Shown here: piece after piece, positions 27,063-35,748 of the stretch
How the letters are laid out: each line of letters opens with the position of its first letter
Numbering within the stretch: the first letter of the stretch is position 1
DNA from: Thioalkalivibrio versutus
GTDB taxonomy: Bacteria; Pseudomonadota; Gammaproteobacteria; Ectothiorhodospirales; Ectothiorhodospiraceae
DNA length: 64,000 bases
Assembly: GCF_001999325.1 (NCBI RefSeq)
Contig: NZ_MVAR01000022.1
Span: 29,392 to 93,391, forward strand
Direction: 5' to 3'
Translations under genes and position numbers: made by a program
The notes under the pieces: generated by a model
Database searches by the model: none
Seen by the model: only the letters and a program-made list of their open reading frames with translations
What the model was told of the DNA's origin: nothing

Positions 27063-27824
27063 TTACAGCTTGAGGCGCTTGAACAGGTATTCGGGGATCA
27101 GGCGGATGATGGTCATGATGACCCACCACTTGCCGGGCAGGTAGGCCACGTCGCGGCCACGGTGCATGGCGCGGACGATGCCCCGGGCGACCGTTTCCGG
27201 TTCGGCCCACAGGGCGCCGGCGCGGTTGAAGCCCTCGGTCATCGGGGTGCGCACGAAGCCGGGCTTGAGCGTGACCACGTCCACGCCGCTGAAGAACAGC
27301 CGGTTGCGCAGCCCCTGCAGGTAGATCGCGAGCATGCCCTTCGCCGTGCCATAGGCGTAGTTGCTCTGGCGCCCGCGGTCGCCGGCGACCGAGCCGATGG
27401 CGGCGATCACGCCCCGGCCGCGGGCCTCGAAGTCCGGCGCGATGCGGGCGAGCAGGGCGATGGCGCTGGTGCCGTTCACGTGGATCGCTTGCAGGGTCTC
27501 GTCCACCGAGGCGTTGCAGGCCGCCTGGTCGGGCAGGGTGCCCCAGGCCAGCAGCACGCTGTCCACCTCGCCCAGGGCCTCCTGCGCCTGTTGCCAGATG
27601 GCGGCGTGGCCGTCGACGTCGGCCAGATCCGCCGTGGCGCCGAGGATGCGGGCGCCGTCCGGGTCGTCGCCACGCACCCGCAGGTCGGCCAGCAGGGCCT
27701 CCAGCGCCTCGCCGTCGCGGGCCACGCAGAACAGCCGGGCACCGGTGTCCACCAACTCCCGCGCCGCCGCGGAGGCAATGGCCGAGGTGGCACCAAAGAG
27801 GACAACGTTGTTCATTGGGTTCAT
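27063..27824 (-). CDS. dprE2: DprE2-like SDR oxidoreductase (2'-epimerase partner)
   Basis: A 253-residue short-chain dehydrogenase: NAD(P)-binding VVLFGATSAIASAAARELV, active-site Ser in IAAIGSVAGDRGRQSNYAYGTAKG with Tyr-x3-Lys. DprE2 reduces the keto intermediate made by DprE1 to give polyprenyl-phosphoryl-D-arabinose. The C-terminus is hydrophobic (IMTIIRLIPEYLFKRLKL), consistent with peripheral membrane binding. ATG 27824 overlaps the dprE1-like stop by four bases; a second in-frame ATG is three codons later. Assignment to DprE2 rests on tight coupling to the DprE1-like gene as well as on sequence. Confidence 0.85.
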   Translation of the reverse strand: MNPMNNVVLFGATSAIASAAARELVDTGARLFCVARDGEALEALLADLRVRGDDPDGARILGATADLADVDGHAAIWQQAQEALGEVDSVLLAWGTLPDQAACNASVDETLQAIHVNGTSAIALLARIAPDFEARGRGVIAAIGSVAGDRGRQSNYAYGTAKGMLAIYLQGLRNRLFFSGVDVVTLKPGFVRTPMTEGFNRAGALWAEPETVARGIVRAMHRGRDVAYLPGKWWVIMTIIRLIPEYLFKRLKL

Positions 27825-29119
27825 GCAGTCACCCTGCGCCAGAAGCCGGAGGAGAATTCGGGGTCCACATACTCGGCGAAGGCCTCCCAGCGGGGGAACC
27901 CCTGGCGGAAGACGTCGGCCGGCATGCGTGCGTCCTTCGCAGGGTACAGGGCACCGCCGGCCTCCTGCACGATCGCGTCCAGGCGCGCGAACAGGCGTTC
28001 GGTGTCGCGGCCCTTTTCCGGGAAGTCCAGCGCGAGCGTGGCACCCGGGCGCGGGAAGGACAGCAGGCCCGGCGCGGCGCGGTCGCCGAAGGTCTTGAGC
28101 ACCGCGAGGAACGAGCCCTGGCCACTGGCGGCGATGGCATCCAGCAGGGCCTGTACGCCGTCCTTTGAAGCCGCTGGTGGCAGCACGCACTGGTACTGGT
28201 AGAAGCCGTTGTGCCCATAGATTCGGTTCCAGTGCCGGATCGCGTCCAGCGGGAACAGCCACGGCCGGTGGTGGACTGCGCGCGGCGTGGCGTGCACCGG
28301 CTGGCGGTAATAGAGGTGGTTGAACGCCCGCAGGGTCAGACGGTTGACCAGCGACACCGGCGGGTCCAGCGGGATGCTGCGGCGGCGTTCGTGCCAGGCG
28401 TCCTTGCGCGGCGCGGTGGTCGCATGGCGCCCGCCGCTGTAAATGCCGCGTCCGACGCGCCCGCCCGCTCCCGGGTTCAGGCAGTCGATCCAGGCGACGG
28501 TGTAGGGCCACTCGCGCTCGGCCTGCGCATTCAGCTCCCAGAACGCCTCCAGAGACTCGAAGCGCTGCGACCAGGCGCGCATCCAGGCGCTGCGGATCGG
28601 GGTCAGTTGCAGGGTCACGGTCTCGATCAGGCCGGTCAGGCCCAGGCCGCCGACGGTCGCGGCGAACCAGTCGGGCGTGTTCTCGGGGGTGACCTCCAGC
28701 ACCTGGCCATCGGAACGACGCAGGGTCAGGGCGCGTACATGGTCGCCGAAGCTGCCGGCCTGGTGGTGGTTCTTGCCGTGCACGTCATTGGCGATCGCAC
28801 CCCCCAGGGTAACGAAGCGCGTGCCGGGCACCACCGGCGGAAACCAGCCGCGCGGCACGGCGAAGCGCAGCAGCGCATCCAGCGATACCCCGGCCTCGGC
28901 GGTGAGCTCTCCGGTGGTTGCGTCGAAGGCCACGAAGCGATCCAGCCCCGGGGTGTGCAGCAGCGAGGCCTCCGGGTTCAGGCAGACGTCCCCATAGCTG
29001 CGCCCCAGGCCGTGGGCGAGCAGAGGCCGCGGCACATCGGGCAAGGCCCGACCGCGCCAGCCCAGCGCGACCTCGGCGGCGTGCTCGACCCGCGGGATAC
29101 GGTTCCAGCTGGCGGTCAT
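27821..29119 (-). CDS. dprE1: DprE1-like FAD-dependent oxidase
   Basis: A 432-residue FAD-binding (VAO-fold) oxidase. It has AHGLGRSYGDVCLN (residues 35-48) and TLGGAIANDVHGKNHH (104-119), the flavin and catalytic-His region of DprE1, and YPAKDAR (392-398) with the conserved active-site Lys. DprE1 oxidises the 2'-OH of polyprenyl-phosphoryl-ribose as first half of an epimerisation to arabinose. At the place of Cys387 of the mycobacterial enzyme this protein has Ala363 (ATLALDF). The start at 29119 is followed by homologous sequence. The gene is separated by a 375-base repeat-rich gap from the flippase-like and UbiA-like genes upstream. Confidence 0.88.
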   Translation of the reverse strand: MTASWNRIPRVEHAAEVALGWRGRALPDVPRPLLAHGLGRSYGDVCLNPEASLLHTPGLDRFVAFDATTGELTAEAGVSLDALLRFAVPRGWFPPVVPGTRFVTLGGAIANDVHGKNHHQAGSFGDHVRALTLRRSDGQVLEVTPENTPDWFAATVGGLGLTGLIETVTLQLTPIRSAWMRAWSQRFESLEAFWELNAQAEREWPYTVAWIDCLNPGAGGRVGRGIYSGGRHATTAPRKDAWHERRRSIPLDPPVSLVNRLTLRAFNHLYYRQPVHATPRAVHHRPWLFPLDAIRHWNRIYGHNGFYQYQCVLPPAASKDGVQALLDAIAASGQGSFLAVLKTFGDRAAPGLLSFPRPGATLALDFPEKGRDTERLFARLDAIVQEAGGALYPAKDARMPADVFRQGFPRWEAFAEYVDPEFSSGFWRRVTA

Positions 29120-29147
29120 GCAAGGCCTCCGGCGCCTTTCCCGTACC

Positions 29148-29306
29148 CGTCATTGCGAGGCCCCGCAGGGGCCGCGGCAATCTCCAGAAGCTGTTCCCGG
29201 CATTGGGGGATAACTCGCTGCACTCGCCCTTCGGGCCGGCCTGCGGCCGTTCGACGCGCTACGCGCTTTTGTACCCCGGCCCCTGCGGGTCCTCGCAATG
29301 ACGGGG
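29148..29306. repeat. Interspersed repeat, two inverted arms
   Basis: The left arm begins GTCATTGCGAGGCCCCGCAG (29149-29168) and ends GCGGCAATCTCC; the right arm (29275-29306) is its complement, ending in CCTCGCAATGACGGGG. The same arm sequence recurs at 45524, 48391, 62302 and 63703. The pair makes a long possible hairpin in the 375-base gap 29120-29494, which holds no gene. Confidence 0.8.
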
Positions 29307-29387
29307 TTGTGGAATGTCGGTTGCGCACGACGATGTCGGGATGGCACCAGGAGAATCTTGCGGACCCTGCGGCTCTGTGGCTTCGAA

Positions 29388-29465
29388 CCTGTAGGAGCCC
29401 GGCCCTCCGGGCGATTGGGGCATTGGTTGCACCCCATCGGCCAGGGGGCTGGCCTCCTACAGGGC
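29388..29465. repeat. REP-like palindromic element
   Basis: CTGTAGGAGCC at the left and GGCCTCCTACAG at the right face each other across about 50 bases, with inner GC stems (GCCCTCCGGGC). A related sequence starting GTAGGAGCTTGCTTGC lies at 63930-64000. Such elements are common between genes in Pseudomonas-like gammaproteobacteria. It lies just past the 3' end of the flippase-like gene. Confidence 0.75.
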
Positions 29466-29494
29466 TTCGCCATGACGTGGTGAGAGCGAGGCGC

Positions 29495-30469
29495 CTACGC
29501 ATGGTGCTCGTCCGGGTGTTCGCGGCCGTGGGCCTCGGGATTGGTGGCCAGTGCCACCAGGCCGAGGATCACCGCGAACCACAGGGTGGTGAAGCGGATC
29601 AGCATCGTCGCCGCGACCGCGTCGGCCGGCGGCATGTCGGCCCACAGCAGCAGGGCGACCATCACCGCCTCGGTCCCGCCCAGTCCCCCTGGCAGGAAGC
29701 TCAGCGCGCCGGCCAGCATGGCCAGGGCGAAGACGAAGGCGGCAAAGGCGAAGCCGGCCTCGAAGCCCATGGCGTTGAGGATCCACCAGAAGGCCAGGGA
29801 CTCCGCGCTCCAGGCGATCACGCTGAGGGTCGTTGCGCCGGCCAGCAGGGCGGGGCGGTGACAGCGCCGCGCCTGCAGCAGCACAGTGACCAGGTGGTGC
29901 AGGGTGCGCCACAGGCGCCGGCCGGGCCGGTCGCTCAGGGCCTGGAGCCACACGAGCGGCCGGCGCCAGGCGAGCACCACCAGCGCAGCGAGGATGCAGG
30001 CCGCGCCGACCAGGATCAGCCAGGTGCCCTGTGCGACCAGCGTCAGGCCCAGCATGGACAGCAGCACCACCGCGATCAGGTCGGACAGGCGTTCGGAGAC
30101 GAACGCGGCGAAGCTGTCCGGGTAGGGCACCCGGCGGCGCTTCAGGAGCACGCCGCGCAGGGCCTCGCCGGCCTTGCCCGGGGTGGTGGTCAGGGCAAAC
30201 CCGGCCACGTAGATATGCAGGCTGGCGCGGGCCGGGACGGCATGGCCGAGGGTGCGCAGGTACAACTGCCAGCGGGTGAAGCGCAGGCTGTAGTTCACCA
30301 GCGACAGGCCCAGCGCCAGCAGCAGTCCGCCGATGCCCACCAGCTTCAGGGCGCGCCACACCTCGTCCGCCCCGGCCCACAGGGCGACCCCGAGATACAG
30401 CGCAACGGCGACGATGATCGAGAGCACCACCGCGCGCAGGCGCCAGCCCGAGAGATGCACCGCGCTCAT
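29495..30469 (-). CDS. Flippase-like (lysylphosphatidylglycerol synthase TM region family) membrane protein
   Basis: A 324-residue polytopic protein of the UPF0104/YbhN-like family, with about eight helices. Family marks are LRFTRWQLYLRTLG, AGFALTTTPGKAGEALRGV and LSFLPGGLGGTEAVMVALL. Members are often found with glycolipid and glycan genes and are suspected to move lipid-linked substrates, but no activity is proven for most. ATG 30469 overlaps the stop of the UbiA-type gene by four bases, so the two are co-translated. In context it may assist flipping of a polyprenyl-phosphoryl sugar. Confidence 0.82.
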   Translation of the reverse strand: MSAVHLSGWRLRAVVLSIIVAVALYLGVALWAGADEVWRALKLVGIGGLLLALGLSLVNYSLRFTRWQLYLRTLGHAVPARASLHIYVAGFALTTTPGKAGEALRGVLLKRRRVPYPDSFAAFVSERLSDLIAVVLLSMLGLTLVAQGTWLILVGAACILAALVVLAWRRPLVWLQALSDRPGRRLWRTLHHLVTVLLQARRCHRPALLAGATTLSVIAWSAESLAFWWILNAMGFEAGFAFAAFVFALAMLAGALSFLPGGLGGTEAVMVALLLWADMPPADAVAATMLIRFTTLWFAVILGLVALATNPEAHGREHPDEHHA

Positions 30470-31344
30470 GCGAGCACGAGGATGGTGACCCCCAGCCACA
30501 CCGCGACGGTGGCCAGCAGGTGGGGGTCGGTGACCAGGTCGCGCGAGGTGTCGTTGCCGCCGCCGCGGGCGTGCAGCAGGAACAGATAGCGGAAGATGCC
30601 GTAGATCACGAACGGCAGGGTATAGATCAGCCCGTCGGTGCCGTGCAGGGCCATGGTCTCCGCGCTGACGGTGTACAGGCCATAGGCGAGTACCGTGCAG
30701 GCGGCGCTGATGGAGGTGAACTGATCGAGCAGGCTGAGGCTGTAGTCGTCGAGTACGCGCCGCGGCCGATCGGCGTTGCCGCGGCGTTCGATGGTGTCGT
30801 CGGCCAGCTCCGCGCGGCGCTTGGCGAAGCCGAGAAACAGCGTCAGCATCAGGCCGCACAGCAGCAGCCACTGCGAGGGCTCGATGCCCAGGCCCAGGGT
30901 GCCGGCGAGGATGCGCAGCATGAAGCCGGCCGCGATGCTGAATACATCAAGGATCACGATGTGCTTGAGCGACCAGGAATAGGCCACGTTCAGCACCAGG
31001 TAGGTCAGGATCAGCGCGATGACCCAGGTGCTGACCATCGCCGCGAGGACCAGCGCGAGGACCGCCGCCGTTGCGAAGATCGCCCAGGCGGTGGGGACGC
31101 TGATCGCACCGCTGGCGATGGGGCGGTCGCGCTTGGTCGGATGCTGGCGGTCGGCCTCGACATCGACGATGTCGTTCAGCACGTACACGGCGCTGGCGAT
31201 CGCGCAGAAGGCGAGGAAGGCGAGACTGGCCGCCAGCACCGTGCCGGGTTCGCCCCACTCGTGCGCGAACACCACGCCGAGGAACACGAACCCGTTCTTG
31301 ATGTACTGGTGCGGGCGCAGCAGTTTGATCAGCGAATACAGCAT
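30466..31344 (-). CDS. UbiA-type decaprenyl-phosphate phosphoribosyltransferase (DPPR synthase-like)
   Basis: A 292-residue prenyltransferase-superfamily membrane protein. The first Asp-rich motif is VYVLNDIVDVEADRQHPTKRDRP (Asp residues binding Mg-diphosphate) and the second region is HIVILDVFSIAAGFMLRI. The opening LLRPHQYIKNGFVF is typical of members that transfer phosphoribose from PRPP to polyprenyl phosphate, rather than quinone-type UbiA. It would catalyse the first step of D-arabinose donor synthesis. It is the first gene of the minus-strand set and faces the lipoprotein gene at 31468 across 123 bases that must hold both promoters. Confidence 0.85.
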   Translation of the reverse strand: MLYSLIKLLRPHQYIKNGFVFLGVVFAHEWGEPGTVLAASLAFLAFCAIASAVYVLNDIVDVEADRQHPTKRDRPIASGAISVPTAWAIFATAAVLALVLAAMVSTWVIALILTYLVLNVAYSWSLKHIVILDVFSIAAGFMLRILAGTLGLGIEPSQWLLLCGLMLTLFLGFAKRRAELADDTIERRGNADRPRRVLDDYSLSLLDQFTSISAACTVLAYGLYTVSAETMALHGTDGLIYTLPFVIYGIFRYLFLLHARGGGNDTSRDLVTDPHLLATVAVWLGVTILVLA

Positions 31345-31467
31345 GCAGGCGTCGGTCGTGAAGGTCGTTGCAGTCTACTGACGCACTCGATGCGTTACCA
31401 TCGGCGGCGCTAAAGCGCGCCCGTGCTGCGCGCTCGATTCCATGTTCTGACTCGCAGGAGAACTGTC

Positions 31468-31980
31468 ATGTCCCGTATCGCCCGATCCTTTCTGCCCGCC
31501 GTCCTGCTGGCCGCGGCCGGGCTTGTTGCCGGTTGCATGTCCGGCGGTGGCCCGGAGCCCGAGTTCGCCGAAGGCCAGCCCTTTCCCGAGCGCACCCTGA
31601 ACGACCAGCACGGCAATCCGGTGGAGCTGCCGGGCAACGCCCGCGTGATCCTGAAGACCGTGGAGGCCGCGCCGGCCGGTGTGGCCAACGCGGTGCTGGA
31701 TGGCATGGGTGCCGAGGCGCGCGATGCGCTGGGCATCATCTACATCGCCGATATCCACGAGATGCCGGCGCAACCGATGCAGAACGTGGTGCTGCCGCGG
31801 ATGCAGGCGCGTGACTATTCCATCGTGGTGACCTCCAGCGCGGCCGATGCTGGCTTCCTGCCGCATCAGCGCGAGCAGGTGACCGTGATCCTGCTGGACA
31901 CCGAGGGTGTGGTGACCGGCGTCGGCCATGCCGGTAGCGAAGAGGCCCTGAAGGACATGCTCGACGGCGCGCACGAGTAA
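31468..31980 (+). CDS. Lipoprotein of unknown function
   Basis: A 170-residue lipoprotein: the signal ends in the lipobox LVAGC, so Cys24 should be lipidated. The mature part (EFAEGQPFPERTLNDQHGN, VILKTVEAAPAGVANAV) and the later TVILLDTEGVVTG resemble thioredoxin-fold/peroxiredoxin-like stress proteins, but there is no catalytic Cys. Start ATG 31468 has CAGGAG eight bases upstream. I do not assign a function. Confidence 0.7.
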   Translation: MSRIARSFLPAVLLAAAGLVAGCMSGGGPEPEFAEGQPFPERTLNDQHGNPVELPGNARVILKTVEAAPAGVANAVLDGMGAEARDALGIIYIADIHEMPAQPMQNVVLPRMQARDYSIVVTSSAADAGFLPHQREQVTVILLDTEGVVTGVGHAGSEEALKDMLDGAHE

Positions 31981-32019
31981 GCCCGCGCATGATGGGTTCG
32001 AACCGCGGCAGGGTCTGAG

Positions 32020-32910
32020 TTGGCGTTCTTTCTGGGCCTGCTGACGGCCCTGGGGTTTGGCGCCGGCGATTTCTTCGGCGGGCTGGCCTCGCGACGCATT
32101 CCGGCGCTGGTGGTGGCCTGCTATTCGCAGATCCTTGCGACCGCGGCCCTGTTGGTGATCGCCCTTCCACTGGCGGGGCTGCCTGGAGCGCAGGCCCTGA
32201 TCTGGGGTGGCGCCGCGGGGCTTGCTCTGGCGCTGGGCCTGCTGGCGTACTACCACGGCCTGGCCCAGGGTTCGATGGGGCTGGTCGCTGCGGTGACCGG
32301 GGTGATCTCGGCGCTGGTGCCGCTGCTGGTCGGACTCGCGCTGGGTGAACAGCCGGGGCTGCTGGCGTTGCTCGGGATCGCCGCGATCGTGATCGCGATC
32401 GGGATGATCTCTGGCGGGGCGCGCAAGGCGAGTCCGCGCAACCTGGATGAACCGGTACGTGGCCTGATGGCGCTGGCGAGGGGGGAGCATCCGGTTCGTG
32501 GCCTGCTCGACGCGGCGATCGCGGGGGCCTGCTTCGGTCTGATATTCGTGTTCCTCAACGAGGCCGAGGCCGGCTCGCCGCTGTGGCCGGTGGTCGCGAC
32601 CTCGGCAGTGGGTGCCCTGGCCCTTCTGGTGGTGATGCTGATCCGCCGTCCGCAGCTGGGGATGAGCCGCTCGACCCTGGTGTTGCTGTCGCTGGCAGGT
32701 CTGTTACAGGCGGCGGCCACTCTGGCCTTCGTGGTCGCGGTGCGCATGGGCCTGTTGTCGATCATCGCGGTGGCCGGGGCGCTGTCCCCGGCGCCGACGG
32801 CGCTGATGGCGCGATTGTTCCAGGCCGAGCGCATGTCACGGGTGCAACTGGCCGGGTTCTTCTTTGCCCTTGTCGGTATCCTGCTCATCGTGCTGGGCGG
32901 GCCCGGATAG
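32020..32910 (+). CDS. EamA-family (drug/metabolite superfamily) transporter
   Basis: A 296-residue protein with ten predicted helices in two EamA repeats: first repeat through ALGEQPGLLALLGIAAIVIAIGMI, second through FFFALVGILLIVLGG. These are inner-membrane exporters or importers of amino acids, purines or other small metabolites; specificity is unknown. The start is TTG at 32020, preceded by a weak GCAGGGT site; no ATG fits the conserved N-terminal helix. It follows the lipoprotein gene by 39 bases. Confidence 0.82.
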   Translation: MAFFLGLLTALGFGAGDFFGGLASRRIPALVVACYSQILATAALLVIALPLAGLPGAQALIWGGAAGLALALGLLAYYHGLAQGSMGLVAAVTGVISALVPLLVGLALGEQPGLLALLGIAAIVIAIGMISGGARKASPRNLDEPVRGLMALARGEHPVRGLLDAAIAGACFGLIFVFLNEAEAGSPLWPVVATSAVGALALLVVMLIRRPQLGMSRSTLVLLSLAGLLQAAATLAFVVAVRMGLLSIIAVAGALSPAPTALMARLFQAERMSRVQLAGFFFALVGILLIVLGGPG

Positions 32911-32966
32911 GCATCGGGCGAGTCTGATAAGTTGGTCCCCGTCATTCACGCCACAGGAGGTGCGAA

Positions 32967-33356
32967 GTGTCCGAAGATCCGAAACCGGAAGTTGTGCGCA
33001 GCGACGTGAGCGAGCCCACGCTCGGCCCGCGCAAGGATGCCACCATGGTCACCGTGGTATACGTGCTTTATCTGGTCAGCTTCCTGACCGCGCTGACCGC
33101 CATCGCCGGTCTGATCATTGCCTATATCAAGCGCGGCGAGGCCGATACCGTCAGCGTCTCCCACTTCACCTACCAGATCCGCACGTTCTGGATCGGGCTG
33201 TTGTTTGCCGTGCTCGGGGTCATCACGACGCCGATCGGCATCGGCTTCGTGATCTTCCTCGCCCTGGTGATCTGGCTGCTGGTGCGCTGCATCAAGGGCC
33301 TGCTGGCCAACAACGACAACCGCGCTATCGAGCAACCTGAAACCTGGCTCTGGTAA
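32967..33356 (+). CDS. Small membrane protein, DUF4870-like
   Basis: A 129-residue protein with a hydrophilic N-terminal 25 residues and three membrane helices: VTVVYVLYLVSFLTALTAIA, FWIGLLFAVLGVITTPIGIG and FVIFLALVIWLLVRCIKGL. The order of helices and the sequence HFTYQIRTFWIG resemble DUF4870-type proteins of unknown role. The GTG start has a strong ribosome site (ACAGGAGGTGCGAA). The next gene begins 13 bases later, so the two are probably co-transcribed. Confidence 0.75.
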   Translation: MSEDPKPEVVRSDVSEPTLGPRKDATMVTVVYVLYLVSFLTALTAIAGLIIAYIKRGEADTVSVSHFTYQIRTFWIGLLFAVLGVITTPIGIGFVIFLALVIWLLVRCIKGLLANNDNRAIEQPETWLW

Positions 33357-33368
33357 ACGCCTTGTGTC

Positions 33369-34355
33369 GTGCCGGAGCCGCGTTCGCGGATGCGTGAGCG
33401 GCTGGAGCAGTATCAGGTACTGATCTACCTAGTGACGATCGCACTGGGGCTTTTCCTGGGCTTGTCCGCGCCGGAGGCCAGCGAGTGGCTGGATGTGGTG
33501 CTCTGGCCCGTACTCGGGGTGCTGCTGTACGCCACATTCACGCAGACGCCGCTGCTCCACCTGGGCGAGGCGTTCCGCGAGCCGCGTTTGCTGCTGGCCG
33601 CGGTGATCGGCAACTTCGTGGTGATCCCGCCGCTGGTCTGGACGATCCTCCAGGTGGCGCCGGGCGATCCGGCGATCCTGCTGGGGATCGCCCTCGTGCT
33701 GCTGGTGCCCTGCACCGACTGGTTCATCACCTTTACCCATCTCGGCGGCGGCGATACCCGCCGCGCCATCGCCTTCTCCCCGATCTCGCTGCTCATGCAG
33801 CTGGCGCTGCTGCCGCTTTATCTGTGGCTGTTCTTCGGCGGCGAATTCACCCTGGCGCTGGCTGGCGAGGACGTGCTGAAGGCCTTTGCCGGCCTGATCC
33901 TGGTCCCGCTGATCCTGGCGTACTTGACCGAACGCTGGGCCGACGACGACCCCGGCCGCGGACACCTGATCTCGGGCATGGCCTGGCTGCCGGTCCCGTT
34001 GCTGGCCGTGGTGGTGTTCATCATCGCGGCCTCCCAGTTCAACACGGTGCTGGACGGTGCCGGTGTGCTGTTCCCGCTGTTGCTGATCTTCGCCGGCTTC
34101 CTGGTGGTCGCGGCCCTGCTGGCGCGGGCGTTGGCCCGGGCCTTCGGCCTGCCGGTGGCCGAAGGGCGGGTGCTCGCCTTCAGCCTCGGGTCGCGCAACT
34201 CCTTCGTGGTCCTGCCCATCGCGCTCGCCCTGCCGCAGGGGCTGGAACTCGCCGTGGTCGTGGTGGTGTTCCAGTCCCTGGTCGAGCTGATCGGAATGAT
34301 GGTGTACCTGTGGTGGATTCCCCGCCACCTGTTCCCCGATCGCCCTGCCGCCTGA
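33369..34355 (+). CDS. Bile acid:sodium symporter / ACR3-superfamily transporter
   Basis: A 328-residue protein with about ten helices of the BASS/ACR3 fold. LGSRNSFVVLPIALALPQG matches the second broken helix and PCTDWFITFTHLGGGDTRRA the first one, as in ACR3-like arsenite permeases and relatives. The Cys in VPCTDW lies where ACR3 has its essential metalloid-binding Cys, but no arsenate reductase or ArsR gene is near, so arsenite export is only a suggestion. The GTG at 33369 lacks a ribosome site; ATG 33390 (MRERLEQYQ) is an equally likely start. Confidence 0.78.
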   Translation: MPEPRSRMRERLEQYQVLIYLVTIALGLFLGLSAPEASEWLDVVLWPVLGVLLYATFTQTPLLHLGEAFREPRLLLAAVIGNFVVIPPLVWTILQVAPGDPAILLGIALVLLVPCTDWFITFTHLGGGDTRRAIAFSPISLLMQLALLPLYLWLFFGGEFTLALAGEDVLKAFAGLILVPLILAYLTERWADDDPGRGHLISGMAWLPVPLLAVVVFIIAASQFNTVLDGAGVLFPLLLIFAGFLVVAALLARALARAFGLPVAEGRVLAFSLGSRNSFVVLPIALALPQGLELAVVVVVFQSLVELIGMMVYLWWIPRHLFPDRPAA

Positions 34356-34614
34356 GGCGGCACTTCCGAGCCCCGGATCGTCGTCCGGCCTTCTCGTACT
34401 GGGTCGATCATCCATTGCGTGCAGGGCAGCCCGCGGGACGATGCGGCCGTCAGCGGAGGCGGCCGCGCGGCAAGCACTTCCTGGCGCGGATGCGTAGCAG
34501 GGTTGGTGGGCGTTGCGCGCCGCCAGCGGAGGGGCCGCTCCCCGGGTGGTGGCGCAGCTCCTGACTGTGAGCTGCGCCCAGGCTGGCGGCTGGCTGGGAC
34601 AGGTCTTGCCGGGG

Positions 34615-34938
34615 TTAGCGTTCCAGGTACTGGAGTTTGCCTTCCACGCCGTCCCATTCCTCGGCGTCGGCCGGCGGGTCCTTGCGCGCGGTGATGACCG
34701 GCCAGGTGCGGGCGAGTTCGGCGTTCAGTTCGATGAACTGAAGCTGGTCTTCGGGGACATCGTCCTCCGGCACGATGGCTTCGGCCGGGCATTCCGGCTC
34801 GCACAGTGTGCAGTCGATGCATTCGTCGGGGTCGATGGCCAGGAAGTTCGGTCCTTCATGGAAGCAGTCGACCGGGCAGACCTCGACGCAATCGGTGTAC
34901 TTGCACTTGATGCAGTTATCGAGAACGATGAAAGCCAT
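34615..34938 (-). CDS. fdxA: Seven-iron ferredoxin FdxA
   Basis: A 107-residue ferredoxin with one [3Fe-4S] and one [4Fe-4S] cluster. Cys residues at 9, 12, 17, 21 and 25 ([18 protein letters not shown]) and a second set in [12 protein letters not shown] bind the clusters. The C-terminal half is the long acidic extension usual for this type. It carries electrons in the cytosol. In pseudomonads fdxA lies next to mutS, and here it lies in the same block, separated only by a decayed efflux gene. The 259 bases at 34356-34614 hold no gene I can support. Confidence 0.94.
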   Translation of the reverse strand: MAFIVLDNCIKCKYTDCVEVCPVDCFHEGPNFLAIDPDECIDCTLCEPECPAEAIVPEDDVPEDQLQFIELNAELARTWPVITARKDPPADAEEWDGVEGKLQYLER

Positions 34939-35128
34939 GCTTGTCTCCCTTTGAATTCAGTCAGTTGACCGGGATTTTTGAGGCCCGGTCATGGTCGCGG
35001 CGGCACGTGTCCCTGGCCCTGCCGACAGGATATGGCGGCATTGTAACGCCTCCACCACCGGCGTCGTGAATCCCGGGCGCGGGCCGGCGTCATTTCGGGA
35101 TCCGATGGGCTGCAACAGCCTTTACGGG

Positions 35129-35733
35129 ATGGGTCGGTGGCGTCCCCGTGTGGCCCTCGTGCTGGCGGGCTGTGCGGTGGGGCCGGACTACGAGCGCCCG
35201 GAGGTCGCCCTCCCGGAGGCGTGGCCGGGGGCGGTTGGCGAGCAGATGGACAAGGACTCCGCCGATGCCGAGTTCTGGTGGGAGAGGTTCGAGGACCCGC
35301 GGCTCGACCGCCTGGTGCGCGACGCCCTGGAGAACGACCTCGACGCCGGGATCGCCGCGGCCCGTGTGGTGCAGGCGCGGGCCGAATGGTTGCCGAGCCT
35401 GAATCTGGCGGCCCTGTTTGGGCAGGAGGCGAGCGGGTGGAGGCACGCCAGCGCGAGATGCGTGCCCGGATCGAGGTCCTTGACCTGGCGGAGCGGCGCT
35501 ATCTTGGCGGCTTCGTGGGCTATCTGGAGGTGCTGGACGCGCGTCGCGCCCTGCTGGATGCGAGCCTGACCCTGACCGAGGCCTCGCGCGATCGGCTGGC
35601 GGCCACCGCGACGCTATTCCGTGCGCTGGGTGGCGGCTGGGACAGCGCGGCGATCCCGTCGGATGTGCTGGAAGATGGCGATCCGGACGATGCCAAGGAA
35701 GAGGCGGTCACGCCCGCGGATCCGGACGACTGA
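35129..35733 (+). pseudogene. Remnant of a NodT-type outer-membrane efflux lipoprotein
   Basis: Two frames carry the two ends of one protein. The first, from 35129, has the lipobox LAGC followed by AVGPDYERPEVALPEAW and FWWERFEDPRLDRLVRDALE, the N-terminus of RND outer-membrane factors. At about 35425-35440 the homology jumps to another frame, ARIEVLDLAERRYLGGFVGY and DARRALLDASLTLTEASRDR, the C-terminus, and ends at 35733. About 270 central residues of the roughly 470 are missing, so this is an internal deletion with a frameshift. It interrupts the usual fdxA-mutS neighbourhood. No inner-membrane or adaptor partner genes remain. Confidence 0.85.
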
Positions 35734-35748
35734 CCCCCGACGCAGCGG

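Noticed and set aside
28211..30589. A 792-codon plus-strand frame across the dprE1-like and flippase-like genes
   Set aside because: Antisense shadow running through the repeat-rich gap, with low-complexity composition.
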